A stretch of DNA of 64,000 nucleotides from Parasedimentitalea psychrophila (GTDB lineage Bacteria > Pseudomonadota > Alphaproteobacteria > Rhodobacterales > Rhodobacteraceae). Position 1 is the stretch's first letter. Each line of letters begins with the position of its first letter. Positions 1 to 9,170 of this stretch are shown here, one piece after another. Location: the NCBI RefSeq assembly GCF_030285785.1, contig NZ_CP127247.1, positions 4,115,501-4,179,500 on the forward strand. Reading direction: 5' to 3'. The notes below the pieces were generated by a model. It did no database searches. It worked only from the letters and a program-made list of their open reading frames with translations, and had not been told where the DNA came from. The translations under genes were made by a program, and so were the position numbers.

Positions 1-7
1 GAAGACG

Positions 8-1108
8 TTGTCAGAACGGGCGATCGAGTTAACCGGGATATCCAAGTCCTACGGGGCACAAATGGTGCTGGAAGATATCAACCTGACCATCGACCCTGGA
101 GAGTTCGTGGTCTTTGTCGGCCCTTCGGGATGCGGCAAGTCAACATTGCTGCGGATGATTGCCGGTTTGGAGGAAATCACTGGGGGTAATCTTCAGATCA
201 ACGGCCGCAACATGAACACGGTGCACCCGTCCAAGCGCGAAGTGGCGATGGTGTTCCAGTCTTATGCGCTTTATCCGCATATGACGGTGGGGCAGAACAT
301 CGGTTTCAGTATGAGACTGGCGAAAGTCGGCAAGGCTGAAATCAATGAAAAAGTGATGCAGGTGGCAAAGGTTTTGCAGCTGGATCAACTGCTTGATCGC
401 AAGCCTTCGGAATTGTCCGGGGGCCAACGTCAGCGGGTCGCCATCGGCCGCGCCATCGTGCGTGACCCTCAGGTGTTCCTGTTTGACGAACCCCTGTCCA
501 ACCTTGATGCCGCCCTTAGGGTGCACATGCGTCTGGAGCTTGAGCGGCTTCATAAAAAGCTAAGCGCCACTATGGTTTATGTCACCCATGATCAGGTCGA
601 GGCCATGACCTTGGCCGACAAGATCGTGGTTCTGAACGGCGGCGGCATTCAGCAGGCCGGCTCGCCGATCGAGCTTTATACCCGGCCATGCAATCGGTTT
701 GTCGCCAATTTCATTGGTTCGCCGTCGATGAATTTTCTGGCAGCCGAACTGGGAGATGGCGGCCAGGTCGTGATCGCAGGTCAAACAGTAGCAACCCTGC
801 CGGTACTGGCCAATGCCGTGTTGGGCGACGTTATGCTTGGCGTGCGACCTGAACATCTGCGGCTGAATGGCGAAGGTGAGTTCACTATTGAAGGCACCCT
901 AAGCCAGAGCGAGCTGCTTGGAGCGGAAACGCTTCTTTATATAACGGCTGCGGACGGCACGCTGATGACAGTGCGCGAACCTGGAATTTCCCGCGTCCGG
1001 CCCGGCGACAAACTGAAACTCAGCGCCGATCTGCAAGATCTGTTCCTGTTTGAGAATGGCGACGGCGCTGATCAGGGCCGGGCGTTGATTGATTACGACG
1101 CGCGCTGA
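8..1108 (+). CDS. ABC importer ATP-binding protein (MalK/UgpC type)
   Basis: ATPase subunit that powers uptake of a carbohydrate-like solute at the inner membrane. Visible motifs are Walker A GPSGCGKST near residues 38-46, Q-loop Q84, signature LSGGQ at 136-140, Walker B VFLFDE at 156-161 and the H-loop histidine H194. A C-terminal TOBE-like regulatory extension follows, as in MalK/UgpC, and 366 residues is normal for the family. It starts with TTG at the edge of the window, so the true start could lie upstream. It is the first visible gene of an operon that also encodes the binding protein and two permeases. The family is certain; the substrate is not. Confidence 0.93.
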   Translation: MSERAIELTGISKSYGAQMVLEDINLTIDPGEFVVFVGPSGCGKSTLLRMIAGLEEITGGNLQINGRNMNTVHPSKREVAMVFQSYALYPHMTVGQNIGFSMRLAKVGKAEINEKVMQVAKVLQLDQLLDRKPSELSGGQRQRVAIGRAIVRDPQVFLFDEPLSNLDAALRVHMRLELERLHKKLSATMVYVTHDQVEAMTLADKIVVLNGGGIQQAGSPIELYTRPCNRFVANFIGSPSMNFLAAELGDGGQVVIAGQTVATLPVLANAVLGDVMLGVRPEHLRLNGEGEFTIEGTLSQSELLGAETLLYITAADGTLMTVREPGISRVRPGDKLKLSADLQDLFLFENGDGADQGRALIDYDAR

Positions 1109-1156
1109 AATCTTTCGGACTGACCTAACGACAAAAACCCCTGGGAGGGGTGAGAT

Positions 1157-1909
1157 ATGAGACTTGCAAACAAAACCGCCTTTATCACCGCAGCTGGCGC
1201 CGGAATCGGTCGCGCCACGGCACTGGCTTATGCCCGTGAAGGCGCCCGTGTCATTGCCACCGATATCAATGCTGATGCGCTGGATAGCCTGCGCGCTGAA
1301 TTGGCAGATATTTCAGCCGCCGGGCATGAGGTCGCGGTGCTGGACGTCACCAACCACGATGCGGTCAAAGGCTGCGTTGCGGCGCATCGCGACGTCAATG
1401 TGCTGTTTAACTGCGCCGGCTATGTGCATGAGGGCACGCTGGAATCTACCTCATCCCAAGACTGGGACCGCTCCTTTGACATCAACGTCAAATCGATGTT
1501 CTTGCTGACCCAGGCCTTTCTGCCGCATTTCATTGCCAATGGCGGTGCCAGCGTCATTTGTATGTCCTCTGCCGCGTCCAGCCTGAAGGGCGTGCCCAAC
1601 CGGTTTGCCTATACCGTGACCAAGGCAGCGGTGCTGGGGTTCATCAAATCGGTCGCCGCCGATTACATTGGTGACGGCATCCGGGTGAACGGCATTTGCC
1701 CGGGCACGGTGGATTCACCGTCGCTGGCCGGACGCATCAACCAGGCCGCAGATCCAGAAGCTGCCTGGAAGGCATTTGTTGCGCGCCAACCCATTGGCCG
1801 CGTCGGCACCGCCGAAGAGATCGCCGCCATTGCGCTGCATCTTGCAGGTGATGAATCCGCTTACACAACAGGAACATGGGTGGTCGCTGACGGCGGCATC
1901 ACGCTTTGA
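1157..1909 (+). CDS. SDR-family NAD(P)-dependent oxidoreductase
   Basis: Classical short-chain dehydrogenase of 250 residues, predicted to interconvert a hydroxyl and a keto group in the cytoplasm. The cofactor loop TAAGAGIG is at 11-18, the NCAG motif at 85-88, the catalytic serine lies in the MSSAAS stretch near 136-141 and YTVTK is at 152-156. An aspartate (D36) after the second strand suggests NAD rather than NADP. A strong purine-rich ribosome site (GGGAGGGG) precedes the ATG. The next reading frame follows directly, so the gene is probably translated with its neighbours. In an importer operon with a lactonase and a PLP enzyme it likely oxidises the imported compound; the substrate is inferred only. 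Confidence 0.92.
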   Translation: MRLANKTAFITAAGAGIGRATALAYAREGARVIATDINADALDSLRAELADISAAGHEVAVLDVTNHDAVKGCVAAHRDVNVLFNCAGYVHEGTLESTSSQDWDRSFDINVKSMFLLTQAFLPHFIANGGASVICMSSAASSLKGVPNRFAYTVTKAAVLGFIKSVAADYIGDGIRVNGICPGTVDSPSLAGRINQAADPEAAWKAFVARQPIGRVGTAEEIAAIALHLAGDESAYTTGTWVVADGGITL

Positions 1910-1926
1910 ACACTAAAGGCACAGCA

Positions 1927-2277
1927 ATGAGCATTGAAAGATTTCAGAAAAACCCGCGCATGAGCATGGCAGTAAAACACGCCGGAAGCCTGCATATCTC
2001 CGGTCAGGTACCGGATGATTTTGAGGCGTCAATCGAAGAACAGACCCGTCAGGTTCTGGCCAAGATTGACGCGCTTCTGACCGAGGCAGGCTCCGATCGC
2101 AGCCGTCTGGTTTCGATCAACGTCTACCTGCCGATGATTATGGATTTTGACGCCATGAACAGCATCTATGACGCCTGGATTGACCCAGAAAACCAACCGG
2201 CGCGGGCCTGTGTCGAGGCGCGCTTAGCGCATCCCTCCTTGCGGGTTGAAATGTCAGCGATTGCCGCTGTGGAGTGA
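1927..2277 (+). CDS. RidA-family (Rid/YER057c/UK114) protein
   Basis: About 116 residues with the Rid fold. The arginine of the PARACVEAR stretch corresponds to the conserved RidA arginine that binds the carboxylate of 2-aminoacrylate-type enamines and imines. The open frame extends back to a TTG at 1906 overlapping the SDR stop, but ATG 1927 (MSIERFQ) is the more usual start and has AAAGG just upstream. Known Rid proteins hydrolyse reactive imines released by PLP enzymes. The PLP enzyme at 5443 in the same operon is therefore its plausible partner, which is inference from context. Confidence 0.88.
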   Translation: MSIERFQKNPRMSMAVKHAGSLHISGQVPDDFEASIEEQTRQVLAKIDALLTEAGSDRSRLVSINVYLPMIMDFDAMNSIYDAWIDPENQPARACVEARLAHPSLRVEMSAIAAVE

Positions 2278-2314
2278 ACTGAGACCAAAGCAACTAACTA
2301 AAGGAACAGGGAAA

Positions 2315-3640
2315 ATGAAAAACATTCTAATGTCCGGCATGGCAGCGCTGCTTGCCTCAACAACATTGGTAAGCGCAGATATTACTATTTTGGCTTGGCC
2401 GGGCGGAGATCCGGAAAAAGCCATGCGCGCCGTGGTGGAAAGCTATAACGAAACCCAGGGTGTTGAGGACGGCAGCCAGGCGTCGCTGATCTATTTCTCG
2501 CGCCAGGGTTTCAAGGAAAAAATGCTGGCTGATGCCGCCGCTGGATCAACAGAATTCGATCTGATGGTGACCTCGACCTATGACATCGGCCGTTATGCGC
2601 CCTTCATGTCTCCGATTGATGAAATCATTGACGAAGAAATCTACAAGGTCTTCCCAGAGAATGCGATTGAGACCCAGAAATTTAACGGCAAGGTCTATGG
2701 CATTCCCAATGATCTAAGCCTGCACTTTCTCTATTACCGCGATGACTTTATCGATCAGCTGATGACCGACCCAGAGTGGATCGCCAAATACGAGCAGATC
2801 ACCGAAGAGCGCATGGGCAAGAAAATGTCTCCCAAGGCACCGGGAGAGTGGACCTGGGACGATTATATCGCCACCTCGCTGTACTTTACCAAATCCATCA
2901 ACTCGGACAGCCCAACCCGTTATGGCACCGTGCTTCAGATGAAGAACCTGCTGTTCAACATGATGATCTGGCAGTCGACAGTGGCCAGCAATGGCGGCGA
3001 CTGGCGTGATGGCGATGGCAAGGTGACAATCAGCACCGACGCTTTCCGTCGTGGGCTGGATATCTTCAAGATCATCACTGACAACAAGGCAACACCTGGC
3101 GCCTCCTCCAGCTATGAATATGGCGACGCCAACGCGGCCTTTGGCTCGGGGCAGGTTGCATTCATGGTGCAATGGAACGCTGCGGTGTCCGAGCTGAACG
3201 ACCCGGAACAGAACCCGGCGGTTGCGGGCAAATTCAGTCTCGCCAAACAGCCTGCTGGCGCACAGGGTTCCAAAACCCACTTCCACAGCCTTGGTCTGGG
3301 TGTCAGCGCTGCATCCGAGAACAAAGCGGATGCGTTGAAATTCCTGCGCTGGCTTGGCACCAACACCGAAGCCAACACCATGTACGCCAAGCTGGGTGGC
3401 TCGCCACCTGTGGTGGACAGCATCATGGCCGCCGTGGCAGAAGACCGCCCCGACATGCCCTTGATGGGCGAACATGCCGCCAAATACGGTTTTGTCATGA
3501 ATGGCGGCGCCAGCGATCAAGCGCTGCGTATCTATGAGGTGATGGCCGAAAACTTCACTGGCTATTGGGCCGGACAAATGAGCGAAGACGAAGCCATTGC
3601 CAATGTCGAAGCGGCGATCCAGTCGGCTTTTGACGGCTGA
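2315..3640 (+). CDS. ABC importer periplasmic solute-binding protein (family 1, sugar type)
   Basis: Extracellular solute-binding protein that delivers ligand to the permeases at 3725 and 4593. A start at 2315 gives a signal peptide (MKNILMSGMAALLASTTLVSA) with likely cleavage after SA, and it has AAGGAACAGGG at ribosome-site distance. The longer in-frame extension to 2246 overlaps the RidA gene and is rejected. The mature protein is about 420 residues, has the D-I-T-I-L first strand and W-T-W-D-D-Y motif typical of this family, and ends normally. A stable hairpin follows it before the permeases, consistent with the binding protein being made in excess. Ligand unknown. Confidence 0.93.
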   Translation: MKNILMSGMAALLASTTLVSADITILAWPGGDPEKAMRAVVESYNETQGVEDGSQASLIYFSRQGFKEKMLADAAAGSTEFDLMVTSTYDIGRYAPFMSPIDEIIDEEIYKVFPENAIETQKFNGKVYGIPNDLSLHFLYYRDDFIDQLMTDPEWIAKYEQITEERMGKKMSPKAPGEWTWDDYIATSLYFTKSINSDSPTRYGTVLQMKNLLFNMMIWQSTVASNGGDWRDGDGKVTISTDAFRRGLDIFKIITDNKATPGASSSYEYGDANAAFGSGQVAFMVQWNAAVSELNDPEQNPAVAGKFSLAKQPAGAQGSKTHFHSLGLGVSAASENKADALKFLRWLGTNTEANTMYAKLGGSPPVVDSIMAAVAEDRPDMPLMGEHAAKYGFVMNGGASDQALRIYEVMAENFTGYWAGQMSEDEAIANVEAAIQSAFDG

Positions 3641-3647
3641 TACCTTT

Positions 3648-3670
3648 GCCGGGCAGGCCCCCTGCCCGGC
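3648..3670 (+). promoter_or_regulatory. Intercistronic hairpin after the binding-protein gene
   Basis: A perfect 10-bp stem (GCCGGGCAGG with CCTGCCCGGC) closes a CCC loop, 8 nt after the binding-protein stop and 54 nt before the permease gene. There is no T-run, so it is better read as an mRNA-stabilising or attenuating hairpin than as a full terminator. Such structures are common between binding-protein and permease genes. It resembles the left motif of the IS-associated hairpins only by chance: the right motif is absent. Confidence 0.6.
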
Positions 3671-3724
3671 ACCCTCCCCTCGGCGCGCTGCGCTCTTGGG
3701 TCAAAACCCTGATGGAAAGCGGAA

Positions 3725-4591
3725 ATGGAAAATACCAACACGTTAAAAAGGGACGGCGGCTGGTTGCTGTCTGGTCTCTGCATTTTCCTTGCAGTCATGC
3801 TGGGTTTTCCGGCGCTGACCAATATCTGGTATTCGGTCTCTGACGTCTCGTTTGCCGATATCCGCAACCCGTCCTTCATCGGGTTGGAAAATTTCACCAA
3901 TCAGATTTTCTCGACGAAAATGTGGGACGCGATGGGGTTTTCGCTGAAATTCGGGTTGATCTGTACCGTGCTTGAAGTGTCGCTGGCGCTGATGCTGGTG
4001 TTTGTCTTGCACCCGATCCTGACCAAACGGCCCTGGCTGACCGCCCTGCTGATGTTGCCAATGATGATTTCGCCCGCACTGCTGGGGGTCATGTACCGGC
4101 TAGTGCTGAATGAATTTGTCGGCATTATCCCACAATATCTTGAAATTCTTGGATTCTATGTGAACTTCCTCGGTCCGGAAAATATCTACAGTACGGTCGT
4201 GGTGATCGAGGTGCTGCAATGGACCCCCTTTGCCTTTCTTATTCTGCTGGCCGCGCGTCAGGCGATTTCACCGGATCAGGAGGAGGCAGCCGGGATGGAT
4301 GGCGCCACTCCGTTTCAGCTGATCCGCCTTGTGTTGCTGCCTGCTATGCTGCCGTCGATTGTCATCGTATCCTTTATCCGGTTCATCGACAGCTTTCGGG
4401 TGTTTGACCATATTTTTGTGCTGACAGGCGGCGGCCCCGGCAACCTGACCACCTCAATCTCGATCTATATCTACAAGCTGTTTTTCAATCAGAATGTCAT
4501 CGGTGAGGCAGTGGCGGTGTCGCTGATCCTGCTGGTGATGTCACTGGCGCTGATGTTTGCGGCGATGAAACTTATCCTGAGGGGCAATTAA
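3725..4591 (+). CDS. ABC importer permease (MalF/UgpA type)
   Basis: Inner-membrane permease of 288 residues with about six hydrophobic segments. The EAA loop, which contacts the ATPase, is seen as QEEAAGMDGATPFQLIRLVLLP near residues 182-203. It pairs with the second permease, which starts 1 nt after its stop. The first helix is preceded by the short soluble stretch MENTNTLKRDGG. The start ATG is 84 nt after the binding-protein stop, beyond the intercistronic hairpin. Family assignment is firm; substrate is unknown. Confidence 0.92.
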   Translation: MENTNTLKRDGGWLLSGLCIFLAVMLGFPALTNIWYSVSDVSFADIRNPSFIGLENFTNQIFSTKMWDAMGFSLKFGLICTVLEVSLALMLVFVLHPILTKRPWLTALLMLPMMISPALLGVMYRLVLNEFVGIIPQYLEILGFYVNFLGPENIYSTVVVIEVLQWTPFAFLILLAARQAISPDQEEAAGMDGATPFQLIRLVLLPAMLPSIVIVSFIRFIDSFRVFDHIFVLTGGGPGNLTTSISIYIYKLFFNQNVIGEAVAVSLILLVMSLALMFAAMKLILRGN

Positions 4592-4592
4592 G

Positions 4593-5438
4593 ATGATTGT
4601 ACAACCGGTAACCCTAAACAGTCGCCTTCTGATGGGTGCACGATGGGCGGTTCTTTTCATCGCGGTTGTGGTGTTGAACTTTCCGATCCTGGCCACGGTG
4701 CTGACCTCGTTCAAATCCACCGCTGACATTAACGCTTATCCGCCAAAATGGCTGTTCACGCCGACGCTAGACCACTATTACGAGGTGCTGTTCACCGGAA
4801 ATACTAACTTTGTATCCTACATCTGGAACTCGGTGGTGATTGCCTCGGGCGGGACGCTACTGGCCATTGTGCTGACTTTTCCGGCGGCCTATGCGATCGC
4901 GCGTTACAAGACTGGCGCCGCCTGGCTTTTGCCAATCGTGTCCAACCTGCGGGCGCTGCCACTGATTATCTTCGCGATCCCATTCTATTTTATGTACCAG
5001 TCGGTGGGGCTTCTTGACACCAAACTGGGTCTGGCGCTGATTGCCTGTATCATCAATATTCCGCTGGCCTTGCTAATGCTGGTCGGGTTCATGCAGGACA
5101 TTCCGGCAGAACTGGACGAGGCCGGGCGTCTGGACGGGGCCTCAACCCTGCAGGTGCTGTACCATATCATCTGGCCAGCCTCACGGCCGATCCTGTTTGC
5201 GGTGGCTATTCTGTCGTTCATCTATTCCTGGAATGAATTCCTGTTTGGCCTGATCCTAGCCACCAAAAGTGCGGTGCCTGTGACCGTGGGGGCCACTTTC
5301 TTTGTCACCTCTTACGGGGTGAAATGGGGAGCGACTGCGGCGGCGATGATGCTGGGTGTATTCCCGCCAATGCTTTTGGGTTTCTTTGCTTATCCCTATA
5401 TCGGAAAATCCATGCTGCGCGGCGCAGTGAAGGGCTGA
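4593..5438 (+). CDS. ABC importer permease (MalG/UgpE type)
   Basis: Second inner-membrane permease, 281 residues and six predicted helices. The EAA motif is visible as ELDEAGRLDGASTLQVLYHI near residues 171-190. It starts ATG immediately after the stop of the first permease, so the two are translationally coupled, as usual for MalF/MalG heterodimers. Its stop is 4 nt before the PLP-enzyme gene, which links transport directly to the catabolic step. Confidence 0.92.
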   Translation: MIVQPVTLNSRLLMGARWAVLFIAVVVLNFPILATVLTSFKSTADINAYPPKWLFTPTLDHYYEVLFTGNTNFVSYIWNSVVIASGGTLLAIVLTFPAAYAIARYKTGAAWLLPIVSNLRALPLIIFAIPFYFMYQSVGLLDTKLGLALIACIINIPLALLMLVGFMQDIPAELDEAGRLDGASTLQVLYHIIWPASRPILFAVAILSFIYSWNEFLFGLILATKSAVPVTVGATFFVTSYGVKWGATAAAMMLGVFPPMLLGFFAYPYIGKSMLRGAVKG

Positions 5439-5442
5439 TGTT

Positions 5443-6783
5443 ATGACCAAATTTCTTATTGAGCGATCCAATGAAACACGGGTGGATGGAAAATCGCGGG
5501 GCATCCCGGCAGACTGTGATGCCTTTGCGCTAAAGGATGCAGGACGCTTTGGCTGGTCGGTACCGGATGAAGACCTGTGCCTGCCGGTTTTGACGGTCTG
5601 TGAACCGACCCTGCAGAAAAATCTGGCTGTGATGGATCAATATGCACGGGAACAGGATGTCTGGCTCTGCCCGCATGGCAAAACCATGATGTCGCCGCAG
5701 CTTTTGGCGCATGTCTTGGCCGGAGAGCGCACCCTTGGTCTGTCTGCCGCGACAGTCGCCCAAGCGCGGATGATGGCTGAATGCGGCGCACCGGTTGTGC
5801 TGCTGGCCAACCAGCTGGTCGGACGCAGCAATATCCGCAGCTTTGCCCATCTGATGGCACAGTTTCCGGCCACCCGTTTTCTGATGCTGGTCGATTCTGT
5901 GGCCGGGTTGGATCAACTGGTGGCGCATGGGGCGTCTCATATTGAAAAGGGACAGCACTTTACCATTCTGGTCGAGGTTGGATTTCAAGGCGCGCGCACC
6001 GGCATTCAATCGATGACGGGTGTCGACACAGTTCTACAGGCCGTGGCGGCACAGCAGTCGGCGCAGGCACCAGTGCAACTGTGTGGTTTGCAGGCCTATG
6101 AAGGCGCAATTGGCGGCAGCCATGACGAGCGCAAAGCGCGGGTGGCGGACTACCTCGACTTTGCGGTCAGTGCCTTTAACCGGATTTGCGACAGTGGATT
6201 GATGCCTGCGGATCAGGTGCCGGTATTCACTGCCGGCGGGTCTTCGAGTTTTGATTTTGTTGTCAGCGCCTGCAAGGCGACGTCGTTTCAGCGCCAACCG
6301 CAAATCTGGTTGCGGGGCGGTGTGGCCGCGACCTATGACCATCTCGCCTATAAAGAGCGGTTGGCGGAAATGGATGCACGGGGCGGGTTTGTTCTAAACG
6401 GGAAAGCCGTCTCGGCAGAGACCCGTTTTCAGCCCGCTATGGCGATCTGGGCTGCGGTGCAATCACTGCCAGAGCCGGGCATTGCCATTCTGGCCGCTGG
6501 CATGCGGGATTTCCCCTATGACGCAGGGTTGCCGGTGGTTCTTGCCCAGTATCGAGACGGCCAGCAGATCGCAGATCTTTCGGAGCAGGAAGACAGATTA
6601 AGGCTGACACGGGCCAATGACCAACACGCGTTTCTGAAACCGGCGGCTGGGATGGATCTTCGGATCGGGGATGTTCTGAAACTTGGGATTTCGCATCCCT
6701 GCACAGCCTTTGACAAATGGCGCTTTGTTTTCTGTGTCGATGCGCAGGACCGGGTAACAAATATGGCTGAAACCTTTTTCTAA
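5443..6783 (+). CDS. PLP enzyme of the D-threonine aldolase / D-serine dehydratase (DSD1-like) fold
   Basis: 446-residue fold-type III PLP enzyme with an alanine-racemase-like N-terminal barrel. The PLP lysine is K80 in the PHGKTMMSP motif. A His-x-Cys pair (H418, C420 in SHPCTAFDKW) matches the metal-binding motif of the eukaryotic-type D-serine dehydratase and D-threonine aldolase C-terminal domain. Family members cleave or deaminate D-hydroxy-amino acids. The start ATG 5443 is 4 nt after the permease stop. The RidA gene upstream would suit an enzyme that releases an enamine or imine. The exact reaction (aldolase versus dehydratase) cannot be read from the sequence. Confidence 0.85.
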   Translation: MTKFLIERSNETRVDGKSRGIPADCDAFALKDAGRFGWSVPDEDLCLPVLTVCEPTLQKNLAVMDQYAREQDVWLCPHGKTMMSPQLLAHVLAGERTLGLSAATVAQARMMAECGAPVVLLANQLVGRSNIRSFAHLMAQFPATRFLMLVDSVAGLDQLVAHGASHIEKGQHFTILVEVGFQGARTGIQSMTGVDTVLQAVAAQQSAQAPVQLCGLQAYEGAIGGSHDERKARVADYLDFAVSAFNRICDSGLMPADQVPVFTAGGSSSFDFVVSACKATSFQRQPQIWLRGGVAATYDHLAYKERLAEMDARGGFVLNGKAVSAETRFQPAMAIWAAVQSLPEPGIAILAAGMRDFPYDAGLPVVLAQYRDGQQIADLSEQEDRLRLTRANDQHAFLKPAAGMDLRIGDVLKLGISHPCTAFDKWRFVFCVDAQDRVTNMAETFF

Positions 6784-6796
6784 GCGGAGCCGACAG

Positions 6797-7705
6797 ATGT
6801 ATCAGGTAGAAATTCTGCAGGCCGCAAATGCCACTCTGGGAGAGGGACCACTTTGGGATGCCCGGCTGAACGTCCTGTACTGGGGGGATCTGAAGCAAAA
6901 TAGGATTTTCCGCTTTGATCCTGTGACAAAGACACAGACCGGGCAATGGCCCCTGCCCCATAAATTTGGCTGTCTGGCGCTGACCACGGATCCCCATCGT
7001 CTTGCGGTGGTGACCGACCGCGGATACGAACTGTTTGACCTGCGCAGTGGTGCCCTTCAGCTTCTGGCCGACCCCGAGGCCGGTCTGGATCTCAACTGCT
7101 ACAACGACGGGAAACTTGATCCTCAGGGGCGGTTCTGGGTCGGATCACTGCCGCTTTCGGGTAGCCGGGGCGAGGAGATCACCGATCCAACAGGTAATCT
7201 CTACTCTTATGAATATGGGCAAGAACCCGTCACTCGGACCACCGGGATTTTTAACACCAACGGTCTGTGCTGGTCGCCGCAGGGTGATAGATTTTATCAC
7301 ATTGATTCATGGCTTTATACAGTGTTCTCCTATGATTTCGATGCAACATCCGGCGCGATAACCAACAAACAAGAATTGATCCACTTTGCCCCGGAGGAAG
7401 GCGGCCCGGATGGTATGTGTATTGATCAGGACGGTTGCCTGTGGATTGCAATGTGGGACGGCTGGGGCATTCAGAAAGTCTCGCCCGGCGGCAAGCGGCT
7501 AGAGAAAATCACCCTTCCGGTACAAAAACCAACCAGCTGCATTTTTGCCGGCGCAGATCTGGACGAGCTGATCATCACCTCGGCCTCCTGCTATCTGGAT
7601 GCGCCTGCGCTGCAGAAAGGGCCAAACGCCGGAGCGCTGTTGCGGGTCAGGACGGGCACACGCGGTCTTGCGTCGCCTCATTTTCACTTGGCTGAGATGA
7701 ATTAG
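6797..7705 (+). CDS. SMP-30/gluconolactonase/LRE-family lactonase
   Basis: 302-residue six-bladed propeller with the family metal-site motifs in order: E16 in GEGPLWD, the NCYNDGKLDPQGRFW stretch, NTNGLCWSPQGDRFY and GGPDGMCIDQDG. Known members hydrolyse sugar lactones in the cytoplasm. The start lies 13 nt after the PLP-enzyme stop with GGAGCC upstream. It is the last gene of the operon. With the SDR enzyme it suggests an oxidation-then-lactone-opening route, but pairing this with an amino-acid-type PLP enzyme is unusual. Confidence 0.9.
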   Translation: MYQVEILQAANATLGEGPLWDARLNVLYWGDLKQNRIFRFDPVTKTQTGQWPLPHKFGCLALTTDPHRLAVVTDRGYELFDLRSGALQLLADPEAGLDLNCYNDGKLDPQGRFWVGSLPLSGSRGEEITDPTGNLYSYEYGQEPVTRTTGIFNTNGLCWSPQGDRFYHIDSWLYTVFSYDFDATSGAITNKQELIHFAPEEGGPDGMCIDQDGCLWIAMWDGWGIQKVSPGGKRLEKITLPVQKPTSCIFAGADLDELIITSASCYLDAPALQKGPNAGALLRVRTGTRGLASPHFHLAEMN

Positions 7706-7830
7706 AACCTGTATTTCGCAAATCCCAAAGAGCCCATATTGCAGATTTTCCGCGGCGCAACCAATGTCGCTATGGCAAAATGGTCAAAAACGACAGCTTT
7801 AGGACACCGCGAAAGTTTGGAGGTACTCTG

Positions 7831-9090
7831 TTGAACTTAAGATATCCTGCGCGCAATCGAATTAAGATGCGCGTCTTCACGTCAAAGCCCAAAACCGCTA
7901 TATTAACCACTTGCACAACTCACATCGTCCAGGACGGTATGTCGGCGACCATATATGCCTTGTTGCCAATTTTGGCTCAGGCATTCGGGCTCAGTTACGC
8001 GCAGGTCGGCGTGCTCAAGGGCCTTAAGGGCTTATCGCAGGCAGTGCTTGAGATAAGCTCGGGTTGGATGAGCGAACGGATCGGTGAGCGTCGGTTGATT
8101 GTCGTGGGATTGGCGCTGTCGGGAGCAGGTTATCTCCTCCTCTCAATCGCTCCGAGTGCATTATTGGTGGCAATTTGTTTGCTGATTATTGGGGCCGGTA
8201 CGGCGTTTCACCATGCGCCCTCTTCGGCTTTAATTGCCAACAATTGCCCATCCGCTACACGCAGCAGTGCGCTCGGACTCTTCAATGCTTCCGGGGATGT
8301 CGGGAAACTCGCCTTCACAGGCTGTTTCAGCTTTGCGATCGGTGCTGGGCTCGCTTGGCATCAGATCAGCATCTTGTACGGAATGGTCGCCGTATTTGCC
8401 GCTGTCGGAATTGCCATTTCCATAGGCGCGTCCTCTCTTATGCGGCATACAGAAACGCGTGAGGAACCCGACACTATCAACCAGCCTGATATAACCGGGT
8501 GGGGCATTCTCAACTGGCGCTCTTATGGCATTTTGCTGATTGTCAGCAGCATCGACGCCATGGTTCAAACATCCGGACTGGTTTTTGTAGCCTTTCTGAT
8601 GCTTGCTAAGGGGTTATCTTTGCCTGTCGCTACTGGAGCAACGGTGCTGCTTCTCGCGGGTGGAATTTTTGGCAAAGCTGGATGTGGATACCTTGCTGAC
8701 CGAATAGGCGTGAGCACCGCCTTCGCTATTATCCAGACCTTAACCGCGGTGGGATTGATTGCTGTTGTTGTTGCTCCAACCCCGCTCGCCTTTGCGTTGC
8801 TCGTGCCTCTCGGTGCAGTGATGCAGGGGACTTCATCCATAACATACGGCTTTGCTGCAGACCTGATTGATCATCGTCGGATGGCACGGGGCTACGCGCT
8901 TCTATATTCGTCTGGCACGTTTGCGTCCGCCGTTGGGCCGCTGGGAATAGGCATAGTTGCTGACAAGTTCGGAATTGAAACCGCGTTTTACATTGTCGCG
9001 GTCTTAGCAATGCTAGCCGTACCGCCCATATTTGCCCTACGTGCAGAATCGACCACCCCGAGAAAAGACCATCCCATACGCAACGGGTAA
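7831..9090 (+). CDS. MFS transporter
   Basis: About 420 residues with roughly twelve hydrophobic segments and an A-like motif between helices 2 and 3 (GWMSERIGERR), as in the major facilitator superfamily. The frame is open from 7780, but a near-perfect ribosome site GGAGGT at 7819-7824 sits 6 nt before TTG 7831, which I take as the start; ATG 7867 is a second possibility. Codon use is less GC-rich than the preceding operon and the 125-nt gap makes it a separate unit. Direction and substrate of transport are unknown. Confidence 0.85.
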   Translation: MNLRYPARNRIKMRVFTSKPKTAILTTCTTHIVQDGMSATIYALLPILAQAFGLSYAQVGVLKGLKGLSQAVLEISSGWMSERIGERRLIVVGLALSGAGYLLLSIAPSALLVAICLLIIGAGTAFHHAPSSALIANNCPSATRSSALGLFNASGDVGKLAFTGCFSFAIGAGLAWHQISILYGMVAVFAAVGIAISIGASSLMRHTETREEPDTINQPDITGWGILNWRSYGILLIVSSIDAMVQTSGLVFVAFLMLAKGLSLPVATGATVLLLAGGIFGKAGCGYLADRIGVSTAFAIIQTLTAVGLIAVVVAPTPLAFALLVPLGAVMQGTSSITYGFAADLIDHRRMARGYALLYSSGTFASAVGPLGIGIVADKFGIETAFYIVAVLAMLAVPPIFALRAESTTPRKDHPIRNG

Positions 9091-9170
9091 AGAGGGGACA
9101 GAAGTATGCCCTCTAGACGTTCTGCACGATCATGGGATCTAAGAGGCTGGCGAAACGGCCTTCTGTCGCG

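Noticed and set aside
2714-3577. Long antisense frame across the binding-protein gene
   Set aside because: Shadow frame in GC-rich DNA; the plus-strand gene has a signal peptide, ribosome site and family motifs.
3648-3670. GCCGGGCAGG / CCTGCCCGGC palindrome resembling the left motif of the IS hairpins
   Set aside because: It lacks the stem-loop placement and the GAGAGGG right end and sits between ABC operon genes, where a mRNA-stabilising hairpin is expected.
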